A DNA stretch of 10,182 nt, taken from an uncultured Streptococcus sp. (GTDB taxonomy: Bacteria > Bacillota > Bacilli > Lactobacillales > Streptococcaceae). Position 1 is the stretch's first letter. Each line of letters opens with the position of its first letter. The position numbers and the translations under genes are program-made. Positions 1 to 6,196 of the stretch are shown here, in pieces. The stretch lies in the NCBI GenBank assembly GCA_900755085.1, contig CAAEFF010000154.1:1-10182 (forward strand), written 5' to 3'. A model generated the notes under the pieces. It was not told where the DNA came from and searched no databases. It saw only the letters and a list, made by a program, of their open reading frames with translations.

Positions 1-185
1 CCGCCTCTGTGAGTAAACTGAGTATGTATTTTAGTTGGAACCTCTTGTAAAGTTTTCCCGTCTTGATGGTGATGCCAGGTAGCATTAGCTTTTTTAGGAG
101 ATATACTATCTGCTTTTCTAAAATCTTTACTTCTTGTTGTAAATTCACCAATATTTATTTTTGAATTTGTCCTATTAAATCTTCC
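1..185 (-). pseudogene. Orphan WHH-family HNH/endonuclease VII toxin tip (partial, no start codon)
   Basis: An open frame of 61 codons begins after a TAG at 186-188 and runs off the left edge. Its codons contain no ATG, GTG or TTG. About 36 residues in, it reads TWHHHQDGKTLQEVP, then KIHTQFTHRGG. This matches the core of the WHH nuclease family of the HNH/EndoVII superfamily (tandem His after Trp, a later H, and a terminal HxGG), which is used as the C-terminal warhead of secreted polymorphic toxins such as LXG or Rhs/WapA proteins. The preceding DFRKAD-type segment also fits. The missing start and secretion domain suggest a displaced, silent toxin-tip cassette. Its first codons overlap the end of the immunity-like gene to its right. 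A cognate immunity gene would be expected left of base 1. The family call rests on motif recognition. The remaining doubt is whether the frame is continued by recombination or frameshifting. Confidence 0.72.
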
Positions 186-705
186 CTACCAATGCGGTTA
201 TTAATAAGATATGCTCATACATCTTGACCTTATCTAGATGGTCCACATTTTTGAATCCGCCTAATGCTAACAAGGGTACAAAGCCAAAACACTGATCATA
301 ATCTAACAGACCATATTTTTCAATCGCTTCATGGTAAAGCGGTAGGTCAAAATGTTTTGTAATATGATTACTATCTATAAATTTCAAAAAATTAGTAAAG
401 TTTTTTATCATGATATTAAAACTGCCATCTTTGTATTTAATAATTCCCAGATATTTGTTTTCTTCCCAAGTTATGATATCTCCAAATGTCGTAGCAAATA
501 TAGGAATAGCAATATCACCCCTAAAATACGAATCTCTCACTAATTCACTATAGTCATCTGGGTTTATGACTTTTAGGTAGCCATTCAAAAAGGTACCCAA
601 ACCTTGGTTTTCCCAAATCTCAACCAATTCAACAGGGACTTTATCCTTATAATTTTCAATCACCTCTTTAGGCATGTCTGTAACTTTTACAAAATCTGAA
701 ATCAT
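175..705 (-). CDS. GAD-like / DUF1851 domain immunity-type protein
   Basis: This 176-residue soluble protein has no signal peptide or membrane segment. The N-terminal half (about 5-100) resembles the GAD-like domain: PKEVIENYKDKVPVELVEIWENQGLG, then a region ending in GDIITWEEN. The C-terminal part (about 118-172) resembles DUF1851/Tdi1-C, with YHEAIEKYGLLDYDQCFGF, then PLLALGG and a run like LDKVKMYEHI. Such two-domain proteins are immunity partners of nuclease-type polymorphic toxins, including Tde/Tdi. They act in the cytoplasm by binding the toxin. The ATG lies 11 nt after the uvrC stop, and the SD (AAGG, 7-nt spacing) directly follows the uvrC TAA, so it is probably co-transcribed with uvrC. 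No toxin gene precedes it, so it is an orphan. It is strikingly AT-rich: bases 361-420 hold 8 G/C of 60, against 35 of 60 at 1501-1560 in uvrC. This suggests acquisition. The family is fairly sure; which toxin it neutralises is unknown. Confidence 0.8.
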   Translation of the reverse strand: MISDFVKVTDMPKEVIENYKDKVPVELVEIWENQGLGTFLNGYLKVINPDDYSELVRDSYFRGDIAIPIFATTFGDIITWEENKYLGIIKYKDGSFNIMIKNFTNFLKFIDSNHITKHFDLPLYHEAIEKYGLLDYDQCFGFVPLLALGGFKNVDHLDKVKMYEHILLITALVGKI

Positions 706-716
706 TGTCCAACCTT

Positions 717-2534
717 TTAGTCTTTCTGTCCCTCAGCTTCTTTTTGACTTTCTTGTTTTTCACTTGAGTTCAATTTTTCTTGCACCACCTCAGCAACTGC
801 TCGTGGGATGCCGACTGTGACGATCTCATCCACAGTGGCTTCTTTGATTTTAGTCAGTGACTTGAAGTGTTTCATCAGCAACTGCTTGCGTTTTGGTCCC
901 AAGCCTTCGATACCGTCCAGCTGAGAGGAGAAGGAATTCTTGGACCTTAGCTGGCGGTGGAAGGTGATGGCAAAACGGTGAACTTCATCCTGGATTCGCT
1001 GGAGGAGGAAAAATTCCTGCGAGGTGCGCGAAAGTTCGATGACTTGGAGAGGATCGCCGAAGAGTAATTCATGCGTTTGGTGCTTGTCATTCTTTTGCAG
1101 ACCTGCAATGGGAATATCCAGCCCCAACTCTTCTTGGATGACTTGCTTAGCGATATTGACCTGGCCCTGCCCCCCATCGATAACGATCAGATCAGGTGGC
1201 GTCAGGCCATCCCGCATAACCCGGCTGTAGCGTCTGCGAATGACCTCCCGCATGCTGGCATAGTCATCTGGCCCAACGACGGTCTTGATCTTGTACTTGC
1301 GGTAGTCCTTTTTGCTTGGCTTCCCATTGACAAAGACCACCATGGCAGAGACCGGACTGGTCCCCATGATGTTGGAATTATCAAAAGACTCAATCCGCAC
1401 AGGAGTTGGAATTTGCAGAAGTTTTCCAAGATTTTCAATAGCACCTTGGGTCTTCTCCATGGATTTTTCAAGGAGATTGAACTTCTGCTCCAGACTGACC
1501 CGCGCATTCTTGATGGCCAGATTGACCAACTGCTTCTTCTCCCCACGCTGGGGCTTGAGGACCTTGGTATCCACAAGGGCCTTGACCGCTTCCTCATCAA
1601 TATCCTGAGGGATCAGGATTTCATTGGGGATCAGGTGAGACTTCTCCTGGTAAAACTGCCCTACATAAGTCAAGAAATCCTCGTCCGGATCATTGTAGTA
1701 AGGGAAGAGATTGACATCCCGCTCGATCAGCTTGCCCTGACGGACAAAGAAGACCTGCACACACATCCAGCCCTTGTCCACATAGTAGCCAAAGACATCC
1801 CGGTTCTGCAAATCCTTGGCCATGACTCGCTGTTTGGTCCGCAGGGTCCCGATGGCCTGGATCAGATCCCGATACTCGGCCGCCCGCTCAAATTCCATGT
1901 TTTGCGCTGCGGTATTCATCTTGAGCTTGAGCTCATCGATAATCTTGTCATCCTGCCCCTTGAGGAAATCAGAAACCTCCTGAGCCATGCCCTTGAAATA
2001 GGCCTCATCCTTATGGCAGACCGTGTGGGCCATACACTGACCTAGATGGTAGTAAAAGCAGACCTTAGAAGGCGGATTGGTACACTTGCGGAATGGGAAA
2101 ATTCGGTCTAAAAGTCGCTTGATCTCATTGGCCGCCCCTACATCCGGATAGGGACCGAAATAGAGGCCACCATCCTTTTTGACCTGGCGCGTGATAATGA
2201 GGCGCGGATAGCGCTCATTGGTAATCTTGATGAAGGGATAGGATTTATCATCCTTGAGCATGATATTGTACTTGGGCTTGTTCTCCTTGATGAGGTTGAT
2301 CTCAAGAAGCAAGGCCTCAATATTAGACTCGGTGACGATAAACTCAAAATCCACAATCTCAGATACCAGGGCTTCCGTCTTAGTATCATGGCTCCCTCTG
2401 AAATAAGACCGCACCCGATTGCGTAAATTCTTGGCCTTTCCCACATAGATGATGGTACCGTTCTTATCTTTGTGAATGTAACAGCCCGGACTCGTCGGCA
2501 AGAGCTCGAGCTTGGATTTAATCAAGTTGTTCAT
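717..2534 (-). CDS. uvrC: UvrABC system protein C (excinuclease subunit)
   Basis: UvrC makes both incisions around a DNA lesion in nucleotide excision repair, acting with UvrA and UvrB in the cytoplasm. The 605 residues show the full architecture. A GIY-YIG nuclease domain spans about 10-95 (GCYIHKDKNGTIIYVGKAKN; Y19, Y30, R38/R40 and E78 as likely active-site residues). Four cysteines (C151, C159, C167, C173) lie where UvrC is reported to bind an Fe-S cluster. The UvrB-interacting UVR helix pair is about 196-231. The RNase H-like C-terminal endonuclease has likely catalytic D385 (SFDNSN), D453 (VIDGGQGQ) and H519 (DEVHRF). A helix-hairpin-helix region is about 535-580. After it comes a charged tail rich in E, K, Q and S (about 588-605). 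The start is fixed by the family-typical MNNLIKSKLELLPTSPG. No SD precedes it, and the -10 box is 7 nt upstream, so the mRNA should be leaderless. It probably shares its transcript with the immunity-like gene downstream. Confidence 0.98.
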   Translation of the reverse strand: MNNLIKSKLELLPTSPGCYIHKDKNGTIIYVGKAKNLRNRVRSYFRGSHDTKTEALVSEIVDFEFIVTESNIEALLLEINLIKENKPKYNIMLKDDKSYPFIKITNERYPRLIITRQVKKDGGLYFGPYPDVGAANEIKRLLDRIFPFRKCTNPPSKVCFYYHLGQCMAHTVCHKDEAYFKGMAQEVSDFLKGQDDKIIDELKLKMNTAAQNMEFERAAEYRDLIQAIGTLRTKQRVMAKDLQNRDVFGYYVDKGWMCVQVFFVRQGKLIERDVNLFPYYNDPDEDFLTYVGQFYQEKSHLIPNEILIPQDIDEEAVKALVDTKVLKPQRGEKKQLVNLAIKNARVSLEQKFNLLEKSMEKTQGAIENLGKLLQIPTPVRIESFDNSNIMGTSPVSAMVVFVNGKPSKKDYRKYKIKTVVGPDDYASMREVIRRRYSRVMRDGLTPPDLIVIDGGQGQVNIAKQVIQEELGLDIPIAGLQKNDKHQTHELLFGDPLQVIELSRTSQEFFLLQRIQDEVHRFAITFHRQLRSKNSFSSQLDGIEGLGPKRKQLLMKHFKSLTKIKEATVDEIVTVGIPRAVAEVVQEKLNSSEKQESQKEAEGQKD

Positions 2535-2554
2535 ACTCTCTATTATAGCAAAAA
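2534..2554 (-). repeat. 21-bp direct repeat, copy 1 (at the uvrC start)
   Basis: This 21-bp stretch is identical to 3091-3111. On the minus strand it reads TTTTT, GC, TATAAT, AGAGAGT, A. It carries the end of a terminator T-tract, an extended -10 box and, in this copy, the A of the uvrC start codon. The two copies lie 557 bp apart in the same orientation and flank the small AT-rich gene between them. See the matching copy for the insertion argument. Confidence 0.9.
2542..2550 (-). promoter_or_regulatory. Extended -10 promoter of uvrC (leaderless)
   Basis: On the minus strand this is TGCTATAAT, a perfect extended -10 element (TGn plus TATAAT). It is followed by AGAGAGT and then the uvrC ATG. 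With the usual 6-7 nt between the -10 box and the transcription start, RNA would begin at the ATG or one base before it. No good TTGACA-like -35 lies 16-18 nt upstream, because that region is the terminator hairpin. The TG motif may therefore carry recognition. Confidence 0.8.
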
Positions 2555-2574
2555 AGAGAGGTCTTGGCCTCTCT
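2550..2574 (-). terminator. Rho-independent terminator between the small gene and uvrC
   Basis: On the minus strand AGAGAGG, loop CCAAGA, CCTCTCT form a 7-bp perfect stem, followed by a run of Ts that continues directly into the uvrC extended -10 box. It lies about 78 nt after the stop of the small membrane-anchored protein gene, so it ends that transcript just before the uvrC promoter. Confidence 0.8.
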
Positions 2575-2651
2575 GTATTTTATCTGTATTTTTTATATCC
2601 GCCTTCACCAAGTCAAAAATAATTATTAAATGGTATATCAGACATCCAATC

Positions 2652-3059
2652 TCAATCCTTTATCTTAACTTGGCCTTTTTCATATGCTGAATACCAACTG
2701 CTATCTGGACTGACATACTCAGGTAATTCCTTTTGTGGCTGATCTCCTGAAAGGGTTAAAAGCCCCTCATGTATCAAACAAGTGTACTTCTCTGAATCTC
2801 TTGTAAATTCTTCATTTTCAGGATCATATGAGTAAGTATGCTCTGAACTACCTTCCTTTATGGTGATTTGCTCTCCTTCTATTTTAATCCATGAAGTTTT
2901 ATCTAGTGAGGCTGTTTTAGTAGATTCATTTTTTACTGTCAAATAATAAATTCCATCCTTTGATTTCATCTCATCAAGGGTAGTCGTGATAAACCCTAAA
3001 ATCATCAATGCAGGAATAATCAACAGAAACCATTTCCATTTTTTTGATTTATTTTTCAT
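2652..3059 (-). CDS. Small membrane-anchored extracellular protein, function unknown
   Basis: I do not recognise this family. From the ATG at 3057-3059 it is 135 residues. It has a basic start (MKNKSKKWKW), one hydrophobic segment at about 10-27 (FLLIIPALMILGFITTT) and then a polar, probably beta-rich domain outside the cell (GIYYLTVKN, SWIKIEGEQITIKEG, HTYSYD, LLTLSGD). There is a single cysteine, C94. There is no lipobox, so it is a membrane-anchored or signal-peptide protein and not a lipoprotein. An in-frame ATG 18 nt upstream (3075-3077) lacks an SD. The chosen ATG has GGAG 12 nt before it and gives a proper signal-type N-terminus. The gene is AT-rich (17 G/C of 60 at 2881-2940) and sits between two 21-bp direct repeats, with its own promoter and terminator. 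It looks like an insertion between the CPBP gene and uvrC. Confidence 0.75.
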   Translation of the reverse strand: MKNKSKKWKWFLLIIPALMILGFITTTLDEMKSKDGIYYLTVKNESTKTASLDKTSWIKIEGEQITIKEGSSEHTYSYDPENEEFTRDSEKYTCLIHEGLLTLSGDQPQKELPEYVSPDSSWYSAYEKGQVKIKD

Positions 3060-3090
3060 CTGTATACATTGCTCCATTTTAAATTTTCGT

Positions 3091-3111
3091 TACTCTCTAT
3101 TATAGCAAAAA
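3091..3111 (-). repeat. 21-bp direct repeat, copy 2 (leader of the small gene)
   Basis: It is identical over 21 bp to 2534-2554 and in the same orientation. In both places a terminator hairpin precedes it, but the hairpin sequences differ (GATCCC-type stem here, CCTCTCT-type stem at the other). Only the T-tract and -10 module is shared. The simplest reading is that the original uvrC promoter was duplicated when the intervening gene arrived. Confidence 0.9.
3099..3107 (-). promoter_or_regulatory. Extended -10 promoter of the small membrane-anchored protein gene
   Basis: On the minus strand this is TGCTATAAT, identical to the uvrC -10. The predicted RNA start is near 3091-3092, giving a leader of roughly 14 nt to the first ATG (3077) or 32 nt to the preferred ATG (3059). 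The upstream bases belong to a terminator stem, and no convincing -35 is present. Confidence 0.75.
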
Positions 3112-3137
3112 GAGGGATCTAAAAGGATCCCCCCTTT
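3107..3137 (-). terminator. Rho-independent terminator ending the hemW operon
   Basis: It begins about 8 nt after the CPBP gene stop. On the minus strand AAAGGGGGGATC, loop CTTTTA, GATCCCTCTTT form a stem of up to 12 pairs (two G-T wobbles), whose 3' arm runs into TTTTT. The T-run passes straight into the extended -10 of the next gene, so one compact element both stops and starts transcription. Confidence 0.88.
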
Positions 3138-3145
3138 GATGATAC

Positions 3146-4129
3146 TTATCCTTTGAAATTGGCCATCTGGAAGAGCGGAATCACATAAGGAACAATAGAC
3201 ATCAGGATAGTGAATAGCACGAAGAACCAGAACCAGAAGGAAGCGAGGGCACGCTGGAAGACTCCCGGCTGTGGTTTATTGACCTGAATGTAAGCCTTGA
3301 TAGCTGGCCATTTGGTCGCAAGAACCACTATCATGACAATGGAACCAATGGCTAAAACACCGATTTGGAGCCAATTCGCTAGTCCCTCGTCCACATGATA
3401 GGCCACATAATGCAAGCCTTGGGAAATGACAAAGTTATTGAAAATGTGATAGAAAATCGCCCACCAGATATTGTATTCAAAGGCAATGTAGCCGAATCCT
3501 AGACCAATGATACCCGCGAAAAAAAGCTGGTCAAAATTGGCATGGAAGAGGCCGAATAAAATAGCCGTCATGACAATGGCAAAGATTTTGCCATACCGTT
3601 CCAAGCCTCGCAAGCCAGCCCCACGGAAGAAGAATTCCTCTGTGATAGGACCAAAAAAGCCAGCATACAAGAGCATAGTCCAAGATCGCTCAATCGTATC
3701 TCCTAGATCGGGTGTTGGAGAATGAAGGCCAATGGTCTCAAACATGCGCTCAATCACCTGTGTCATCACAGATGAAAAGACTTGAGAAAAGCCAAGAAAG
3801 GCGAGAAGAATAAAGAAGACTGAAAGTGTCATCTTACGTCCCTTATGCTTAAGATCATATTTATAAAGGGCCTTCTTGCGATAGGCATTAAAGATAAAGA
3901 GGCCAATAAAAATGGATATAAAATAGGGAACTCCTGCCCACACATTCAGGCTAGTCATTCTCTCCGCTATTTTACTTGGATCTTTTCTGAGCGAACCTGA
4001 AAGGATCATGCCTAAGAGGACTTCCCACAGCACGGTTACTAAGGTCATTACCAGGAGATAAATGGCAAGTGTCCCAGAATACCTTCCTATATCTTTTTTA
4101 GGGTCTAATAATCTGTTATATTGGTTCAT
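3146..4129 (-). CDS. CPBP-family intramembrane metalloprotease
   Basis: This is a 327-residue polytopic membrane protein of the CPBP/Abi (CAAX protease and bacteriocin-processing) family. The three family motifs are present: E164-E165 with R169 (TEEFFFRG), FxxxH ending at H196 (FGLFH), and H228 with N231/N232 (YHIFNN). These form the metal site in the membrane, so an active peptidase is plausible. About eight hydrophobic segments can be seen, including two after the catalytic core (about 253-271 and 297-318). The protein is on the long side for the family. In bacteria, relatives take part in bacteriocin self-immunity, peptide maturation or regulated proteolysis; the substrate here is unknown. 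It is the last gene of the hemW operon. Its ATG overlaps the preceding stop (ATGA), with a strong SD, AGGAGG, at 4135-4140, so it is translationally coupled to the Lit-like gene. Confidence 0.93.
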   Translation of the reverse strand: MNQYNRLLDPKKDIGRYSGTLAIYLLVMTLVTVLWEVLLGMILSGSLRKDPSKIAERMTSLNVWAGVPYFISIFIGLFIFNAYRKKALYKYDLKHKGRKMTLSVFFILLAFLGFSQVFSSVMTQVIERMFETIGLHSPTPDLGDTIERSWTMLLYAGFFGPITEEFFFRGAGLRGLERYGKIFAIVMTAILFGLFHANFDQLFFAGIIGLGFGYIAFEYNIWWAIFYHIFNNFVISQGLHYVAYHVDEGLANWLQIGVLAIGSIVMIVVLATKWPAIKAYIQVNKPQPGVFQRALASFWFWFFVLFTILMSIVPYVIPLFQMANFKG

Positions 4130-4746
4130 TTCTTCCTCCTAGAAAATAGATAAAAACTCGCACAGACTCCTTCGTATAAGACAAAGAAAATCAAAAAGGC
4201 ATGCATAAAGTAGTCTTCTGGTAATGCAAGAATAATCGAATCCACGCGCGGATCAAAGAGCCAAGTATTGTCCCCAGCAAATAAGACCTGATGAAAGAGC
4301 GTAAAGAATTGATCAAAGCCAATGATGATGGCCATCACCGCAAGCACTACTGGTAAAACCATCATCCAAAAGAAGAGACTACGGTACAAGGCCAGGTAGC
4401 CTTTTTTGACAACCGTTCGCATAAACTGGATAAAGCCAGGTAGGGTGACCAGGAAAACAAGCGTCACTAAGTGAAATAGGTACTTAACGGCCTCAAAGTG
4501 GTGCAGCCCATTTTTTGAAGAGGGGAATTGAGGCATCTTCAACACCCATTGAAAAGGATTGGTCAAGTAGTTCATCAAGACATTAAAATTCTTCATGATG
4601 ACAGAAGCCGAAAAACCAGTTCGGCTTTGAATCCCCAACCAATGAATCTCCATGGGATAAAGGACCCAAGCCAGAGCAATGGTGAGAAGGATCGTAGCTG
4701 ACAAGATAAAGAAAAATTGGTTGATTGATTTTAAACTTTTAAGCAT
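4126..4746 (-). CDS. TIGR01906/DUF1461 membrane protein, Lit-type lipoprotein intramolecular transacylase homologue
   Basis: From the ATG at 4744-4746 this is 206 residues with about four membrane segments (about 9-30, 92-108, 122-143, 180-200). It carries the DUF1461 landmarks: HHF at 82-84 in the outward-facing loop before the second segment, and FHQVLFAGDNTWLFDP at 151-166, followed by D169 and LPEDYF. Characterised members (Lit of Enterococcus faecalis and Bacillus cereus) move an acyl chain within lipoproteins from the glycerol to the N-terminal cysteine, giving the lyso form that weakens TLR2 sensing. The two histidines, H83 and H152, appear to match the catalytic pair described there, as I recall. 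A TTG three bases upstream (4747-4749) is an alternative start; GGAG lies 7 nt before TTG and 10 nt before ATG. It overlaps the nagD-like gene by 8 nt and the CPBP gene by 4 nt. The family is sure; the transacylase activity is inferred. Confidence 0.88.
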   Translation of the reverse strand: MLKSLKSINQFFFILSATILLTIALAWVLYPMEIHWLGIQSRTGFSASVIMKNFNVLMNYLTNPFQWVLKMPQFPSSKNGLHHFEAVKYLFHLVTLVFLVTLPGFIQFMRTVVKKGYLALYRSLFFWMMVLPVVLAVMAIIIGFDQFFTLFHQVLFAGDNTWLFDPRVDSIILALPEDYFMHAFLIFFVLYEGVCASFYLFSRRKK

Positions 4747-5509
4747 CAAAATCCCACTCCGCTAGGCTTGAAAGGACATATGTTGGTGCGATTGGTAAGG
4801 TCGGAACTTCCTCTGGTTTGGTAAATCCAGTCGTTACCAGAAGGGTCGGAATTCCATTGTCAATACCCGCACGGATATCCGTTAGGTAGTTATCCCCGAC
4901 CATAACGACTTCTTCTCTTTCAAGACCCAAGTGTTCAATGGCCTTATCCATAATGATGGCCTTTGGTTTCCCTATGATGACAGGCTCGACCCGTGTCGCT
5001 GCTTCGACAAGAGCAATCAGAGAACCCGCTCCCGGCAACAAGCCACGCTCTGTTGGAATGTTGAGGTCCGGATTGGTCCCAATAAAGTGAGCTCCCTTTT
5101 GAATGGCCAAGGTTGCTTTTGCAAATTTCTCATAGTCGACTTGCCAATCGAGTCCAATCACCACATAATCAGGTGCTTCTTCATCTAAGATGAAACCTGC
5201 TTCTTCGATGGCGTCTTTGAGGCCTGCTTCTCCGATCACATAAGCCTTCTTGCCCAGATTTTGATCCTTCATATAATCAATGGTCGCAAGGGTAGCTGTA
5301 TAGATGGTCGAAACTGGGGTTTCAATGTTGAAGTGAGTTGCTAACATCTCCCGAACAGTCTCTGGTGTGCGGGTTGTATTGTTGGTCACAAAGAGATAAG
5401 GAATCTCACGCGCCTGCAATTCATGAACAAAAGCTTCTCCTGCTGGAATTCGTGACTTTCCTTTGTAAATGGTGCCATCTAAATCAATCAAATAGCCTTT
5501 GTAATGCAT
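4739..5509 (-). CDS. NagD/TIGR01457-type HAD-superfamily phosphatase
   Basis: This 256-residue cytoplasmic hydrolase has the full set of HAD motifs. Motif I is LIDLDGT (nucleophile D9, acid/base D11), motif II is FVTNNTT (T42, N43), motif III is K181 in GKPKAI, and motif IV is VGDNYLTD (D206, D211). A C2-type cap lies between motifs II and III, with the NagD-class signature GTNPDLNIPTERG and then PGAG. Its nearest families are Bacillus YutF/AraL and E. coli NagD, which remove phosphate from small metabolites such as nucleotides or sugar phosphates. The true substrate cannot be told from sequence, so I give no symbol. The start is sure: the ATG directly abuts the stop of the upstream membrane protein gene, and AAAGGA lies within that gene's last codons. 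It is part of the hemW operon. Confidence 0.95.
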   Translation of the reverse strand: MHYKGYLIDLDGTIYKGKSRIPAGEAFVHELQAREIPYLFVTNNTTRTPETVREMLATHFNIETPVSTIYTATLATIDYMKDQNLGKKAYVIGEAGLKDAIEEAGFILDEEAPDYVVIGLDWQVDYEKFAKATLAIQKGAHFIGTNPDLNIPTERGLLPGAGSLIALVEAATRVEPVIIGKPKAIIMDKAIEHLGLEREEVVMVGDNYLTDIRAGIDNGIPTLLVTTGFTKPEEVPTLPIAPTYVLSSLAEWDFDA

Positions 5510-6196
5510 TTATTCTTTCCTTTCTGTCTCTGCTTCTTCTTTCAATTTTTCAGCGTCCACTCGTCCACCAGAACCATACAGAAGTAGAGCACCAGCATAA
5601 AGGACAAACTGTAGGATCAAACCAGTAAAATTGATCCCTTGACTTCCCGATTGGGTAAACAAGAAGGAAGCCACCATAAGAATGACAATAGTCACCAAGA
5701 GACCAATGACGGTCGCCTGATCCACACTGATTTGATAAACGGTGCGTTTGCTACTCCGGTTTCGGCCGTCTGACTTGGTTTCCGGTTGCAAATTTTCTAC
5801 AAAATCCGTTACCAAGGTCGCAGCGAGGCTGACTGTTGTGCTAAAGAGCACACCTTGAGACAAACGATGATAGAAATTAGACCAGAAGGAGCCTGATTGA
5901 CTGGTAATACCGACTGAAAAGATCACAACAGGCAAGAGAAAGGCCAAGGTGAAATGGATCCAAACGCGATACCAGCGCACATCTTCTCTTAAAAAGCGAC
6001 TAAAACTCTCTAAATTCAAACGATAGCGGAAAAATTTGTATATTTCCTCCACCAGGATGATGCCCAAGGCACAAAGAGTCAAGAGCCAATCTCCCAACAT
6101 GTAGAAAGGGTTCTTTTGACGCTTGGCATAGGCCACGACCCGTTTTTGGTAGCTTTCTAGCTTCTCTTTTTGATCTTTTAATCTTCTAGTTTCCAT
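5510..6196 (-). CDS. Multispanning membrane protein, function unknown
   Basis: I do not recognise this 228-residue protein. Its first 30 residues are basic and helix-prone (RLKDQKEKLESYQKRVVAYA). Hydrophobic segments follow at about 32-52, 77-98, 159-181 and 188-208, with a weaker one at about 112-131. The loop between the weak segment and 159 is polar (QPETKSDGRNRSSKR), and the C-terminus is acidic (EKLKEEAETERKE). No catalytic motif is visible. The ATG overlaps the thioesterase stop by 11 nt; AAGGG lies about 8-9 nt upstream. The stop abuts the start of the NagD-like gene. Being locked between the acyl-ACP thioesterase and the phosphatase suggests a role in envelope or lipid metabolism, but this is inference from position only. 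Confidence 0.85.
   Translation of the reverse strand: METRRLKDQKEKLESYQKRVVAYAKRQKNPFYMLGDWLLTLCALGIILVEEIYKFFRYRLNLESFSRFLREDVRWYRVWIHFTLAFLLPVVIFSVGITSQSGSFWSNFYHRLSQGVLFSTTVSLAATLVTDFVENLQPETKSDGRNRSSKRTVYQISVDQATVIGLLVTIVILMVASFLFTQSGSQGINFTGLILQFVLYAGALLLYGSGGRVDAEKLKEEAETERKE

Noticed and set aside
1071..2045. Long plus-strand open frame (324 codons) antisense to uvrC
   Set aside because: It lies wholly inside conserved uvrC, has no promoter or family features, and its Leu/Ile/Asp-rich composition is what the reverse strand of a well-used gene gives.
2575..2651. Possible short peptide or gene remnant between the small gene and its terminator
   Set aside because: Only about 10-codon frames exist here (for example one starting with ATG near 2643), with no convincing SD and no recognisable sequence.
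3050..3069. Six-codon mini-ORF (ATG at 3067-3069, out of frame) overlapping the start of the small anchored protein gene
   Set aside because: GGAG is only 2 nt before its ATG, too close for good initiation. Without expression data it is as likely to be chance as a leader peptide.
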